Source: Flavobacterium acetivorans (GTDB lineage: Bacteria; Bacteroidota; Bacteroidia; Flavobacteriales; Flavobacteriaceae). Taken from it: 64,000 nt of DNA. Positions 1-8,102 of the stretch are shown here, piece by piece. The stretch is from the NCBI RefSeq assembly GCF_020911885.1, contig NZ_CP087132.1, forward strand, positions 2,604,001-2,668,000. The letters run 5' to 3'. Below the pieces are notes generated by a model, which saw nothing but the letters and a program-made list of their open reading frames with translations, did no database searches and was not told the DNA's origin. How positions within the stretch are numbered: position 1 is the first letter of the stretch; every line of letters starts with the position of its first letter. The position numbers and the translations under genes were made by a program.

Positions 1-33
1 TTTATATTCTTTTGGTGTAGCAAACTAGCTCAC

Positions 34-246
34 AACTTGTATATATATCTGACAAAGCCATACAAAGTCACCCATTTATGGGGTGCTATGTCTGACAAAC
101 GTCAGTACTTATTCAAAATCAAATATATACATTAATCCTTACAAATCATTAAACTGGCTTTTTAATTGTTACAGGCTTTTCGTACTTATAGGAATGTATA
201 TATCAGTAGTTTCCATTCACTGCTAGTAATCCTAATTACAGAGCAT
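34..246 (-). repeat. Type C structured repeat, copy 1
   Basis: This roughly 213-base element is clearly related to 12490-12696. Both copies share the block around CTTACAAATCAT, the block ending ACAGGCTTTTCGTA, and a small ACCCA/TGGGT-type hairpin. Read on the minus strand, the similarity between the two copies stops exactly at ACAAGTT, after which unrelated sequence follows. That is the behaviour expected at the G/TT crossover of an integron recombination site. Nothing coding is seen in 1-433. The sequence that would follow on the minus strand lies outside the window. It could instead be an attI-like site or an RNA element placed before reverse-transcriptase genes. Confidence 0.55.
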
Positions 247-247
247 G

Positions 248-329
248 AAAAAAAAGAACACTAAATCCTCTTGACATTCTCTCTCAAAACTTTACGATAA
301 CTCCATAGTACCCGCCAATGACCGGTTCC
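248..329. other. Segment resembling the right end of the IS91-like element
   Basis: About 80 bases here match 4228-4312, the segment between the IS91-like transposase and its attC site. Shared features are an A-run, a weak hairpin, the string GATAACTCCATAG and the closing GGTTCC that abuts GTTCAAC. No transposase gene is present here. It may be the remnant of a second IS91-like insertion, or it may simply be part of a longer attC family. Confidence 0.4.
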
Positions 330-427
330 GTTCAACAGGAATTTCATTACTTCGTCCGTTCGTCCCGATAATTATCGGGACTCGGGTGTTCGTGCTGCGC
401 ACGCAACGAAATTCTAGCTATTAGCGG
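330..427 (-). repeat. attC-like site, type B copy 1
   Basis: On the minus strand the site runs from CCGCTAAT to GTTGAAC. Conserved arms (AGCTA...TTTCGTTG and AATGAAA...GTTGAAC) flank a variable centre. The centre carries the perfect palindrome GTCCCGATAATTATCGGGAC at 362-381, which lengthens this copy relative to the 58-base core of the copy at 6402-6459. Conserved ends with a variable hairpin loop are typical of integron attC sites. Confidence 0.6.
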
Positions 428-433
428 TTGTTT

Positions 434-1012
434 TTATTTGATTTCAAAGTGATTTAACCATTCTTTCGTCGTGTTGAACTTGCCATTTTTGTCTTTTTCA
501 ATAAATATTGCTTTAGCTTTTCTGTCAATTAATAATGTGTCAGGAATGAAGTCATTTTCATAAGGTTTTTTTGTAAAAACAATAGTATCACCATAAAATT
601 TATATTTTCCGTGGTATACTTCCTGAAATCCAAATATTCCAGATACTTCATTTTCACAGTTTCCATCATTCCTAAAAACTAAAGTGTAATGAAATTGGTC
701 GTCTTTAAGTGTAGCTCTCAGAACTCCTTTTGATTTAAATAAGTCTGACTGAAATATATTAGTCAAGAAAATCGCAACTAAAACTAATCCGTGAAAAATC
801 ACTTTTGTCTTGTTTTGTATTATGCCTCTCTTTATTGCTGATATTAGTGTGTCGAAAAAGGAAACAATGTAAAGTATGATTATAGGAATAATAATTAATC
901 CATAAGAAAACAAATAAATAACCATTCCGCCAAAATAATCTGTTGTCATCCAACAAATAATACCAATTGTTGAAATTATTGCTATGATATCGTAAGTATT
1001 TTTTTTATTCAT
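434..1012 (-). CDS. Cassette-borne hypothetical membrane protein
   Basis: This 192-residue protein has no family I recognise. Three hydrophobic segments lie in the first ~90 residues, followed by a soluble C-terminal half of ~100 residues with a beta-rich look and many charged residues. It therefore probably sits in the inner membrane with a C-terminal soluble domain. It lies inside a cassette whose ends carry complementary cores, TTAGCGG at 421-427 and CCGCTAAC at 1049-1056. The ATG is only ~37 bases from the upstream core, as is usual for cassette genes. It probably depends on transcription from outside the cassette. Function unknown. Confidence 0.7.
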   Translation of the reverse strand: MNKKNTYDIIAIISTIGIICWMTTDYFGGMVIYLFSYGLIIIPIIILYIVSFFDTLISAIKRGIIQNKTKVIFHGLVLVAIFLTNIFQSDLFKSKGVLRATLKDDQFHYTLVFRNDGNCENEVSGIFGFQEVYHGKYKFYGDTIVFTKKPYENDFIPDTLLIDRKAKAIFIEKDKNGKFNTTKEWLNHFEIK

Positions 1013-1048
1013 TAATTTAGTCTTTTTTCCGTGTCTGTTGCAAAATAA

Positions 1049-1212
1049 CCGCTAACGTTCTCGCGCTACAGCGGGTTTGGGACTAAATTAAGCCCTATTT
1101 TCGGATTTGCCACCCGAGCGATAGCGAACAGGCGAAGCAAATCATCCCAGATACAAAACCAACTTTCCATTAAGCCTATTACCCAAATCCGTTGTAGCAT
1201 CTATGTTAGCCG
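1049..1212 (-). repeat. attC-like site, type A copy 1 (intact)
   Basis: This is a complete 164-base site. On the minus strand it reads CGGCTAAC, inner arm GCTACAACGGATTTGGG, variable centre, inner arm CCCAAACCCGCTGTAGC, then GTTAGCGG. The two inner arms pair over 17 bases with two mismatches. The outer cores belong to different neighbouring cassettes, so they do not pair with each other. The same architecture recurs at 1909-2041 and 8838-8965. Confidence 0.7.
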
Positions 1213-1219
1213 TTCGGTT

Positions 1220-1870
1220 TTATTTTTCCAATGATTTATTAAATGTATAATTTAATAACATTCCAACTTCTTCATTTGTGTAATTAATAGAAACACTAAA
1301 TAAATGGTCATTAATAAAGCTATTATATAATTCTTGAGTTAATAAAAGCTTATCATTTTTCACATTGTATAATCGGATTTGCATTTTATAAAAACTATAT
1401 TTTCCTATTTTTAAGTCTGTTGAAGTTAATTCAAATTTTAATTCTTTAATCTTTGAATATGTATCCGTTAAAAGCTGTTCAGTAAATTTTTTGTGTTCTT
1501 CGAGAGTGAGTTTTTTTGTTCCAATTAATGATTCAAAGCTAGATTTAAAATAATTATACTTATTGATTTCAAATCCTATTAATTGAGTCGGATGTGGATT
1601 AATTTTTATTCCATTTCCGACTACATTTTTTGAAGCTTCATAACCTTTATTTTCTAGTTCTTCTGTTCTTTTTTGGTCGCTTATTTTATAACCTTCTGGA
1701 ATAGTAATTTTCCAATCAAACAAATTACAACTGTAAATTCCATTTTCAACTTTTCCGTTTTCAGGCGTTTCAATTATTAATTCATCACCTTTAATTACTT
1801 CCTTTTTTTGTTGAGAAAAAATGGGAAAGCTAAAAACAATTAGTAAAATGAATAAAAACTTCGATTTCAT
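1220..1870 (-). CDS. Cassette-borne hypothetical secreted protein
   Basis: This is a 216-residue protein with a clear N-terminal signal peptide (hydrophobic residues ~4-17, cleavage probably near SQQ). The mature part is lysine-rich with no motif I recognise, and has the general look of small periplasmic proteins that Bacteroidota exchange often. It occupies its own cassette: GTTAGCCG at 1205-1212 is complementary to CGGCTAAC at 1909-1916. The stop codon lies 8 bases from one core and the ATG ~39 bases from the other. No promoter of its own is evident. Confidence 0.7.
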   Translation of the reverse strand: MKSKFLFILLIVFSFPIFSQQKKEVIKGDELIIETPENGKVENGIYSCNLFDWKITIPEGYKISDQKRTEELENKGYEASKNVVGNGIKINPHPTQLIGFEINKYNYFKSSFESLIGTKKLTLEEHKKFTEQLLTDTYSKIKELKFELTSTDLKIGKYSFYKMQIRLYNVKNDKLLLTQELYNSFINDHLFSVSINYTNEEVGMLLNYTFNKSLEK

Positions 1871-1908
1871 ATTTTTATGTGGTTTTTTTTAGTTCTGCGG
1901 CAAACTGA

Positions 1909-2041
1909 CGGCTAACGTTCCCGCGCTAAAAGCAGTTTGGGACTAAATTAAGCCCATTCTTCGGATTTGCCAAATATTCCAAATACACAACCAACTTTCT
2001 ATTAAGCCAAATGCCCAAATCCGTTGTAGCGTGTGTTGAAC
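1909..2041 (-). repeat. attC-like site, type A copy 2, ending in GTTGAAC
   Basis: This matches the site at 1049-1212 (pairing arms CCCAAATCCGTTGTAGC and a degenerate partner) with a shorter centre. Its outer end on the plus strand is GTTGAAC (2035-2041). That core is complementary to GTTCAAC at 4313-4319, on the far side of the IS91-like unit. The one oddity is a weakened arm, AAAGCAGTTTGGG in place of ACAGCGGGTTTGGG. Confidence 0.62.
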
Positions 2042-2069
2042 TAAACCTTCGGTAGCACTTACCGAGATT

Positions 2070-3062
2070 TTGTACCTTACGAATATAACTAAAAATTATA
2101 ATTATGGTCACAAAAAAAAGTCGGTTGAAGAATTAAGAGAAAACAAAATTCTCAACCAAGCCAAGCGGGAAGTTCCTGGATTTGAGCAATTACTTCAACG
2201 GTTTGAGCGTACGGTTTCCGTTTTAGGCAGAAGTCAAAGTACGTTCAATAACTATTCGCGCCATGTGGCGGCTATTTCGCTCTATTTTGGTAAAATCCCA
2301 ACAGAACTCGATTCTGAACAAGTACAGGACTACTTGTTTTACCAACAAAAAAAGTCAAAAACACCCTCTCAAACCTATTTTAAGCATTGCGTTTACGGAC
2401 TTCGTTTTTTACTCAAATCAGAAGGATTTCCGTATGAATACCTGCGTTTACCGTCCATAAAACACGAGAAAAAGCTCCCTGTTGTTTTGAGTAAAGAGGA
2501 AGTTTGGGCTATGCTTCAAGGTGCCAAACTACTCAAACATAAAATTCTTATCGGTTTGCTTTATGGTTGCGGACTTCGCTGTATGGAGGCCCGAGGTGTG
2601 CGATTACAAGACCTGGATTTTGACCGAAAACAGCTCAAAGTGGTTCAAGGCAAAGGTAAAAAAGACCGTTATGTACCGCTTTCTATTCATTTAATCCGAG
2701 GATTGAAAAAGTATATTGAAGCCGAAAAACCCCAGGATTATCTTTTTAATGGACAGCCTTTGCCTACTGGAGCAGGTGGTGATTTTGACAATCGGTATTC
2801 ACAACGAGGCGTGCAATGGGCGGTGCGGCAAGTCGCTAAGGCATCGGGAATAAAAAAGGAAGTTCATAGCCATACGCTGCGGCACAGTTATGCCACACAT
2901 TTGCTCGAAGACGGTATGGATATTATGACGCTAAAAGACCTTTTGGGACACCAGAATGTTGAGACCACAATGGAATATCTGCATATTGCCCAACTCGAGA
3001 GTCAACGCATTTTTAGTCCACTAGATACCCTTTTTGCCAAGTGCAGTCAAAAATTGAAGTAG
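2070..3062 (+). CDS. Tyrosine recombinase (phage-integrase family) paired with IS91 transposase
   Basis: This protein of ~330 residues has an N-terminal SAM-like core-binding domain (about residues 35-125) and a catalytic domain (about 135-320). The catalytic set is visible: Arg in GCGLRCMEARG, Lys in GKGKKDRY, HTLRHSYATH, His in LLGHQNVETT and the Tyr in MEYLHI. It lacks the extra helix that marks integron integrases between the second and third catalytic patches. There is no in-frame ATG; TTG at 2070 is the assumed start. Its end overlaps the transposase by 22 bases, a pairing known in some IS91-family elements. Confidence 0.85.
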   Translation: MYLTNITKNYNYGHKKKSVEELRENKILNQAKREVPGFEQLLQRFERTVSVLGRSQSTFNNYSRHVAAISLYFGKIPTELDSEQVQDYLFYQQKKSKTPSQTYFKHCVYGLRFLLKSEGFPYEYLRLPSIKHEKKLPVVLSKEEVWAMLQGAKLLKHKILIGLLYGCGLRCMEARGVRLQDLDFDRKQLKVVQGKGKKDRYVPLSIHLIRGLKKYIEAEKPQDYLFNGQPLPTGAGGDFDNRYSQRGVQWAVRQVAKASGIKKEVHSHTLRHSYATHLLEDGMDIMTLKDLLGHQNVETTMEYLHIAQLESQRIFSPLDTLFAKCSQKLK

Positions 3063-4156
3063 CTGATGTATTAAGAAAGGCAGGCTCAAGACTCGAAAAC
3101 TATGGATTAAACACCTGGCAACTTCGCACGCTTTACGCCATTAAAAAATGCAGAACAGCCGAGCTGGGTGGTCATATCGATGCTTGCGATAGTTGTGGAA
3201 ACATCAATATAAGCTACAACTCTTGCCGCAATCGGCATTGTCCGAAGTGTCAGGGCAACAAACGAGAAGATTGGATTCAAGCAAGAGCTATTGAGCTTTT
3301 ACCGGTTCCGTACTTCCACGTAGTTTTTACCTTGCCTGGTAGTATTAATTCTTTGGCAATACATCAGCCAAAAATAGTCTATGATAGCTTGTTTGAAGCT
3401 ACTTGGGAAACGTTAACAACCTTTGGCAAAGGCAAGGGAATGCAAATGGGAATGATTGCCGTTTTGCATACCTGGGGGCAGCAATTAAGTTTGCATCCGC
3501 ACCTGCATTGCATTGTTCCCGGTGGTGGCGTGGACAAAAATGGTATGTGGCAAAACAGCCGCTCCGACGGGAAATTCTTATTCCCGGTAAAAGCTTTGTC
3601 GAAGGTTTTTAGAGCAAAGTATTGCGAAAAACTGAAAGCCAAAAACCCGATTAGGTATGAGCAAATCCGACAGGAATTATGGCAGAAACCTTGGGTAGTT
3701 TTTGCCAAACGCCCTTTTGGAAGTCCAAAATCGGTGGTGGAATATTTGGGAAGATACACCCATAAAATTGCTATTAGCAATCACAGAATCAAAGCTATTG
3801 ATAACCAAAACGTCACTTTTGATTACAAGGATTATCGAATGGAGGGAGTAAAAAAGCAAATGACGCTCACGCATCAGGAGTTTATCAGGCGGTTTGCGTT
3901 GCATATTTTGCCCAAACGCTTCGTCAAGATTCGTCATTACGGTTTTTTAAGCAGTACTTGGAAACGACAAAAGCTGAAAGTTTTACAAGAAAAACTCCAA
4001 CAAAAAGTATTAGAAAAAGCAGAAAAAAAGCCTTTTTCTCCTAAATGTCCGTGTTGTAAAACGGGCAATTTGCATCGAATAGCAGTTTTCGACCAACGCG
4101 GTCCGCCTGCTTGGTATCTTGGCGGTGGCCAAAACACCAATCCCTGTGAAAACTAA
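3041..4156 (+). CDS. IS91 family HUH transposase
   Basis: This 371-residue single-strand transposase has an N-terminal zinc-binding region with CDSCG and CRNRHCPKCQ, the HUH-type motif HPHLHCIVPGGG around residue 150, and the catalytic tyrosine region YLGRYTHKIAISN around residue 240. A C-terminal CPCC motif follows. It starts with GTG inside the recombinase gene, which suggests translational coupling. The protein appears complete. IS91 enzymes nick one end and transpose by rolling-circle-like replication, and so can carry adjacent DNA. Confidence 0.92.
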   Translation: MQSKIEVADVLRKAGSRLENYGLNTWQLRTLYAIKKCRTAELGGHIDACDSCGNINISYNSCRNRHCPKCQGNKREDWIQARAIELLPVPYFHVVFTLPGSINSLAIHQPKIVYDSLFEATWETLTTFGKGKGMQMGMIAVLHTWGQQLSLHPHLHCIVPGGGVDKNGMWQNSRSDGKFLFPVKALSKVFRAKYCEKLKAKNPIRYEQIRQELWQKPWVVFAKRPFGSPKSVVEYLGRYTHKIAISNHRIKAIDNQNVTFDYKDYRMEGVKKQMTLTHQEFIRRFALHILPKRFVKIRHYGFLSSTWKRQKLKVLQEKLQQKVLEKAEKKPFSPKCPCCKTGNLHRIAVFDQRGPPAWYLGGGQNTNPCEN

Positions 4157-4312
4157 CTTTATGGGTAAGGGCACTTATACCCGAAAGTAAAGGAAAAACA
4201 CATTAAAACCAACTGAAAAACTACTTCAAAAAAAAGAGGACTATAAGTCCCCTTGAAATTCTAAAACTCATTATACGATAACTCCATAGTTGACGGACAT
4301 GTAATCGGTTCC

Positions 4313-4396
4313 GTTCAACAGGAATTTCATTACTACGTCCGTTCGCTGCGCTCGGGTGTTGGCTTTTCAAGCCCAACGAAACTTAGCTATTAGCTG
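4313..4396 (-). repeat. attC-like site, type B copy 2
   Basis: This 84-base site carries the same end arms as the copies at 330-427 and 6402-6459 and a distinct centre (TTGGCTTTTCAAGCCCAA hairpin). Its plus-strand end ATTAGCTG is nearly complementary to CCGCTAAC at 6286-6293, which would be the far end of the ATPase/STAS/PIN cassette. The bases 4157-4474 hold no gene. Confidence 0.58.
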
Positions 4397-4447
4397 TAGT
4401 GTTTTTTTTGTAACTTCCTTTTTAATCGTTTAATAGTCTAATTTTGT

Positions 4448-4455
4448 TACATTTG
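4448..4455 (+). promoter_or_regulatory. Probable -7 box for the ATPase/STAS/PIN genes
   Basis: TACATTTG matches the Bacteroidota -7 consensus TAnnTTTG and lies 20 bases before the first ATG of the triad. A clear TTTG at -33 is not seen. The triad faces against the array, so an internal promoter is expected. Confidence 0.45.
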
Positions 4456-4474
4456 ATCGTATAAAAAAGTCAAA

Positions 4475-5356
4475 ATGATAATTACTATTCCAAATGACAT
4501 AAAGAGTGAATATGAAGGCTATGATTTCATTATTACTTGGTTAAATAATTACAGAGAAGTAAAAGACACAAAAATTATTTTTGATTTTCAAAAGGTAATT
4601 TTTTTAGAGGCTAATTTATGCGCTTTAATAGGTACTATTTTTGAAATTTTAGAATCAAAAAATAATAAAATTAGTTTAATAAATATAAATTCAGCTGTAG
4701 AAACAATACTTAGAAAGAATGCTTTCTTATTACCTTTTGGATATGAAAAAATTGTTGATAATTACGATACTGCATTAACTTACATGAAGTTTACACCAAA
4801 AGATGATACTGGATTTTATAATTATATACAAAATGAATTATTAAATAAACCACAATTTCCATCACATAGCGAAAAACTGGGTAAAGAAATAACTCGAAAT
4901 ATTTTTGAAATTTATGAAAATGCGAGAACGCATGGTAAATGTGATTATATACATACTTGCGGTCAGTTCTTTCCACGAAAAAGTGATAAACCGTTACATT
5001 TTACAATTGTTGATAAAGGCATAAATATAAAACAGAATGTTTCTACATATTTAAGCCAAGACATTGTAGCATCAGATGCTATTGAGTGGGCAATGGTAAA
5101 AGGAAATACTACTAAAACTGGAGAAACTTCAGGAGGATTAGGTTTAGCAGTAATTTTTAATTTTATAAAATTGAATAAGGGTAAAATACAGATCATTTCA
5201 TCGGATGGGTTTTATGAATTTAAGAATGGAAATGTTGTGAAAAAACAATTAAATTCTATATTTGATGGAACGATTGTAAATATTAAATTTAACTTAAATG
5301 ATCTCAATCATTATGTACTAAAAGAAGAGGTTGGTAATTTTGAGAATATTTTTTAA
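4475..5356 (+). CDS. STAS-like/histidine-kinase-like ATPase
   Basis: This 293-residue protein combines an N-terminal STAS-like fold (about residues 1-95; strand IIFDFQKVIFLEANL) with a GHKL-type ATP-binding domain (about 125-290). The N box is EIYENARTHG, the G1 box IVDKGINI and the G2 box GGLGLAVIFNF. There is no phosphoacceptor His domain, so it resembles anti-sigma-factor kinases (SpoIIAB/RsbW type) more than sensor kinases. It is followed after 31 bases by a DUF4325/STAS-like gene and then a PIN nuclease gene. A partner-switching control module for the nuclease is inferred, not shown. Confidence 0.78.
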   Translation: MIITIPNDIKSEYEGYDFIITWLNNYREVKDTKIIFDFQKVIFLEANLCALIGTIFEILESKNNKISLININSAVETILRKNAFLLPFGYEKIVDNYDTALTYMKFTPKDDTGFYNYIQNELLNKPQFPSHSEKLGKEITRNIFEIYENARTHGKCDYIHTCGQFFPRKSDKPLHFTIVDKGINIKQNVSTYLSQDIVASDAIEWAMVKGNTTKTGETSGGLGLAVIFNFIKLNKGKIQIISSDGFYEFKNGNVVKKQLNSIFDGTIVNIKFNLNDLNHYVLKEEVGNFENIF

Positions 5357-5387
5357 AATCGTATTTTTGCACAAAGAAAAAATAACT

Positions 5388-5741
5388 ATGAAGCATTTAT
5401 TAATTAAAGAGATAATTAATTCAGAATTAGCCGTTTCTACTGAAAATGGTGTTAAAGTTTTTGAATTAGTTGATTCATATCTTCAACGAAAAGAGAAGGT
5501 TGAGTTAGATTTTTCGGGTATAACTATTATGATTACAGCATTTCTTAATGCTGCAATAGGAAGTTTATACAGTAATAAAGAATATACAGGAGAGTTTTTA
5601 AATGAGTATTTGAAACTTGAAAATGTAGAAGAAGACGATAGAATTCTTTTCAGAGATGTTATACAAAGAGCAAAAGAATATTTTTCAGATAAAGATTCTT
5701 TTGAAAAAAATTCAAACGACGCTATGTATGGCAACGATTAA
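5388..5741 (+). CDS. STAS-like (DUF4325) protein
   Basis: The protein has ~117 residues from the ATG at 5388; an upstream in-frame start at 5331 would overlap the ATPase gene and is less likely. The centre (VELDFSGITIMITAFLNAAIG) fits DUF4325, a STAS-like fold often encoded beside GHKL ATPases. By analogy with SpoIIAA/RsbV it may be the substrate or binding partner of the ATPase upstream. A -7-like TATTTTTG lies ~20 bases upstream (5362-5369). Its last 14 bases overlap the PIN gene, so the three genes are probably co-expressed. Confidence 0.72.
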   Translation: MKHLLIKEIINSELAVSTENGVKVFELVDSYLQRKEKVELDFSGITIMITAFLNAAIGSLYSNKEYTGEFLNEYLKLENVEEDDRILFRDVIQRAKEYFSDKDSFEKNSNDAMYGND

Positions 5742-6270
5742 ATTAAGTAAATATGAGATTGGTTTCACCGACCAATTCTTTTTCGATACTAATGTTTGGC
5801 TTCTGCTATATGGAACAGTTGCAAGTTTTCAAGCTAATGACCAATTACAATATACAAAGCTTCTCGAGAAATTAATAACAAGAGATTTGCCTATTTACAT
5901 CACCTCAATGGTAATTTCTGAATTTGCAAATGTTTTATTAAGAAGAGATTTTAATCAATGGATATCTAATAATAATTTTGTTAATAAGGATTTTAAAAGA
6001 GATTTTGTAGGAACTAAAGATTATGAGAATTCTGTCGAAACTATTTCAATTTCAATTAACAAAATTTTTAAGTTGCCAAATTTAGTTTCAGTTGGAGATA
6101 ATTTTAATGCTATTGATAAAAATCAAATTTTACAAAATTTTAAAATTGTTGATTTTAATGATGCTTATTACACGCAATTAGCTGAATTAAATAAATATAA
6201 AATAGTCACAAATGATAAAGATTTTCAAAAATTAGATTCAAAAATTGATATTCTTACTACGCAAATTTAA
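5728..6270 (+). CDS. PIN-domain ribonuclease (VapC-like)
   Basis: This protein has 180 residues from the ATG at 5728. Acidic residues typical of PIN nucleases are present: Asp in FFFDTNVWLLL near the N terminus, Glu in ISEFANV, and Asp residues in DFNDAYY and TNDKDF near the C terminus. The likely activity is Mg-dependent RNA cleavage. The start overlaps the DUF4325 gene by 14 bases. There is no VapB-like antitoxin gene beside it; the ATPase/STAS pair may take that role, which would be unusual. The gene ends 15 bases before the attC core at 6286. Confidence 0.8.
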   Translation: MATIKLSKYEIGFTDQFFFDTNVWLLLYGTVASFQANDQLQYTKLLEKLITRDLPIYITSMVISEFANVLLRRDFNQWISNNNFVNKDFKRDFVGTKDYENSVETISISINKIFKLPNLVSVGDNFNAIDKNQILQNFKIVDFNDAYYTQLAELNKYKIVTNDKDFQKLDSKIDILTTQI

Positions 6271-6285
6271 TCGTTTTTAGCCTGA

Positions 6286-6459
6286 CCGCTAACATCAGTA
6301 TGTCTAATAACCTTCAAATTGCGCTATTTTTTGTTCTTTAGAAAGTAAATATAGATGATTTAGCGTACAATTATATTCTTTTTCTAATAAGCTCCGCTTC
6401 CGTTCAACACAGCTTTCATTGTTCGTGCTGCGCACGCAACGAAAACTTAGCTGTTAGGC
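6286..6459 (-). repeat. attC-like site, type B copy 3, with a gene-less spacer
   Basis: The minus strand reads GCCTAAC (6459-6453), then AGCTAAG, TTTTCGTTG, a CGTGC/GCACG hairpin, CAATGAAA, AGCTGT and GTTGAAC (6408-6402). This is a 58-base imperfect hairpin of classic attC size. A further ~110 bases without a gene run to GTTAGCGG (6293-6286). That stretch is either an extension of the site or a cassette without a reading frame. Confidence 0.62.
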
Positions 6460-6894
6460 GATGTTTTATTCTTCGAAAACAATTTCTCTATAAATTCCAA
6501 TTGGACTGACAGAAATTTTCGGGTGGTATACATTAAAGAATTTTTCTAATCCTTCAATTGAGTTAAACACTCCGCGAAAAACTTTGTCATAAACTTTTTC
6601 AACTGATAATTCTGTTTCGTCGTGATATTTAAATTCATCACTTGGGTGAACACGTTCATCAATTATTTGAGGACATGAAGTCATTATTCCGAAAATAGTA
6701 AGTTTTATGTTTGGTCGACTGCCATAATTATAAATCACGTTGTCAAATGAACCATCGACTAAAAAATCATTTTTTAAATTCGATATAATTTGAAATTCTG
6801 GAAAGTCATCAAATGGAAGAAGTCTAAAATTTAATCTATTAGGATGTTTTGACCCCTATAAAACAAGAGTAATATTCTAAATTTCGATTTTTAA

Positions 6895-7791
6895 TTACGC
6901 GGTTAATTTTTTCATTATTATTAGATGTTTATCTAAGTTCCATTTCTCCATAGGAGTAATTCTTCCTAAGAGTCCGTGAAGTCGTTCATTGTTGTAAAAC
7001 GACACAAATCTTTTCAATATCTGTTGGATCGCTCCAAAAGTGCGATAGTCGAATCTGGAAAATACTTCCTTCTTCAAGATGCCATGATAGGCTTCTATAT
7101 GAGCATTTTCTTCAGGTGTTGCAACGTGTGTAAATTCTTGCTGCACACCTATTAAGCCTAAATACTCGCGGACACTTTTAGCTATAAATTGACTACCATT
7201 ATCACTCCTAATAACTACACTTTCAGGATAATTATATTCGTCAAAGAGTGTCGAGAGTAAGTCTATAACATGATTTTGCTTTATATTGAAAGAAAAATAA
7301 TCCTTTAAAATTCTTCGTGTATGAACATCAATTATAGATAGCAAATAAGCGTTTTTACCAACATTTGGTACCCACACCATTTTAATATCCATTTCTAAAC
7401 ATTGCAATGGTCTGGAAGTATAAACCTTCCTAAATTTCACAAACTTACGTCCAGAACCACTTCTATTAATTCTATTCTCGAGTTTTAAAAGACCTTCTTC
7501 TTTCATAATTCGGTATAGTTTTTTATGATTTATTAGGTAGCCATCTCTATTTAGATATTTGGTCATCAACCGATAACCACAATCTATAAATTCGTGTTTT
7601 AAAATATCTTTAATAGACTTTACAACAACTGATTGGCTTACAAAACCATTTTTTTGATGAAAGGTCGCTACCGTCGGATGATTACCTTTCTTTCCAAAAC
7701 TACGTTGTCTATAATAGCTACTAGTAACGATACCTACCATCTTTATGATTTTAGCCTTGCTACACTTATGCTTTTCATAAATATAGTTCAC
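6895..7791 (-). CDS. IS3 family transposase OrfB (DDE integrase core)
   Basis: This is a 298-residue rve-type catalytic subunit. An HTH_21-like N-terminal region precedes the DDE core: Asp in LEMDIKMVWV, Asp in VIRSDNGSQF and Glu in EENAHIEAYHG. The C terminus includes SFYNNERLHGLLGRITP, typical of IS3 enzymes. The reading frame extends upstream of the nominal GTG start into the A-run near 7822-7830. The active protein is therefore expected to be an OrfAB fusion made by -1 frameshifting. Confidence 0.92.
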   Translation of the reverse strand: MNYIYEKHKCSKAKIIKMVGIVTSSYYRQRSFGKKGNHPTVATFHQKNGFVSQSVVVKSIKDILKHEFIDCGYRLMTKYLNRDGYLINHKKLYRIMKEEGLLKLENRINRSGSGRKFVKFRKVYTSRPLQCLEMDIKMVWVPNVGKNAYLLSIIDVHTRRILKDYFSFNIKQNHVIDLLSTLFDEYNYPESVVIRSDNGSQFIAKSVREYLGLIGVQQEFTHVATPEENAHIEAYHGILKKEVFSRFDYRTFGAIQQILKRFVSFYNNERLHGLLGRITPMEKWNLDKHLIIMKKLTA

Positions 7792-8102
7792 TAAATCTTT
7801 CTTGGATCCGATGTCCCAAACTTTTTTTTTAAAAGCTCCCTTTGTACCTCTAATTCTATTTCTTTATTGCTTAGTAGCTTGCGTAGAATGCGATTTTCCT
7901 CTTCTGCCTCTTTTAGCTCTTTGCTCTTAGTGTCATAGGTAACTTTTAAGCCAGCCTCTCCTTTGTGCTCAAACTTCTTCTTCCAACTATATAAGCTTCC
8001 TGTACTTACGCCATACTTACGACAGGCCTCTACAATACCCATATCTTCTGAAGCAGTTATTATTTCTAGCTTCTGAGTTAAAGTCCATTTCTTGTATTTC
8101 AT
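7791..8102 (-). CDS. IS3 family transposase OrfA (HTH)
   Basis: This is a 103-residue DNA-binding subunit with an HTH_8/HTH_Tnp_1-type motif (EACRKYGVSTGSLYSWKKKF). A leucine-zipper-like helix follows (about residues 60-95, EEENRILRKLL). The A9G slippery stretch near its end (7822-7830) allows a -1 shift into orfB. Alone, OrfA normally acts as a repressor of transposition. Confidence 0.9.
   Translation of the reverse strand: MKYKKWTLTQKLEIITASEDMGIVEACRKYGVSTGSLYSWKKKFEHKGEAGLKVTYDTKSKELKEAEEENRILRKLLSNKEIELEVQRELLKKKFGTSDPRKI

Larger units (their letters stand above)
2042..4312 (+). mobile_element. IS91-like element with accessory tyrosine recombinase
   Basis: Two overlapping plus-strand genes, a tyrosine recombinase and an HUH transposase, lie between attC halves. 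IS91-family elements insert next to GTTC/GAAC-like tetranucleotides, and the right end abuts GTTC at 4313. GTTGAAC and GTTCAAC bracket the unit, so it can be read either as an IS91-type insertion or as a cassette in its own right. Exact ends are inferred. The segment 4157-4312 holds a GGGTA/TACCC hairpin near 4163-4182 and a GGACTATAAGTCC hairpin near 4237, which may be the replication-origin end. Confidence 0.65.

Noticed and set aside
2070..3062. Calling the tyrosine recombinase an integron integrase (IntI)
   Set aside because: The segment between the second and third catalytic patches is short and lacks the IntI-specific extra helix; it is paired with an IS91 transposase instead.
3379..4140. 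Minus-strand reading frames across the IS91 transposase
   Set aside because: They are antisense shadows of a well-supported gene.
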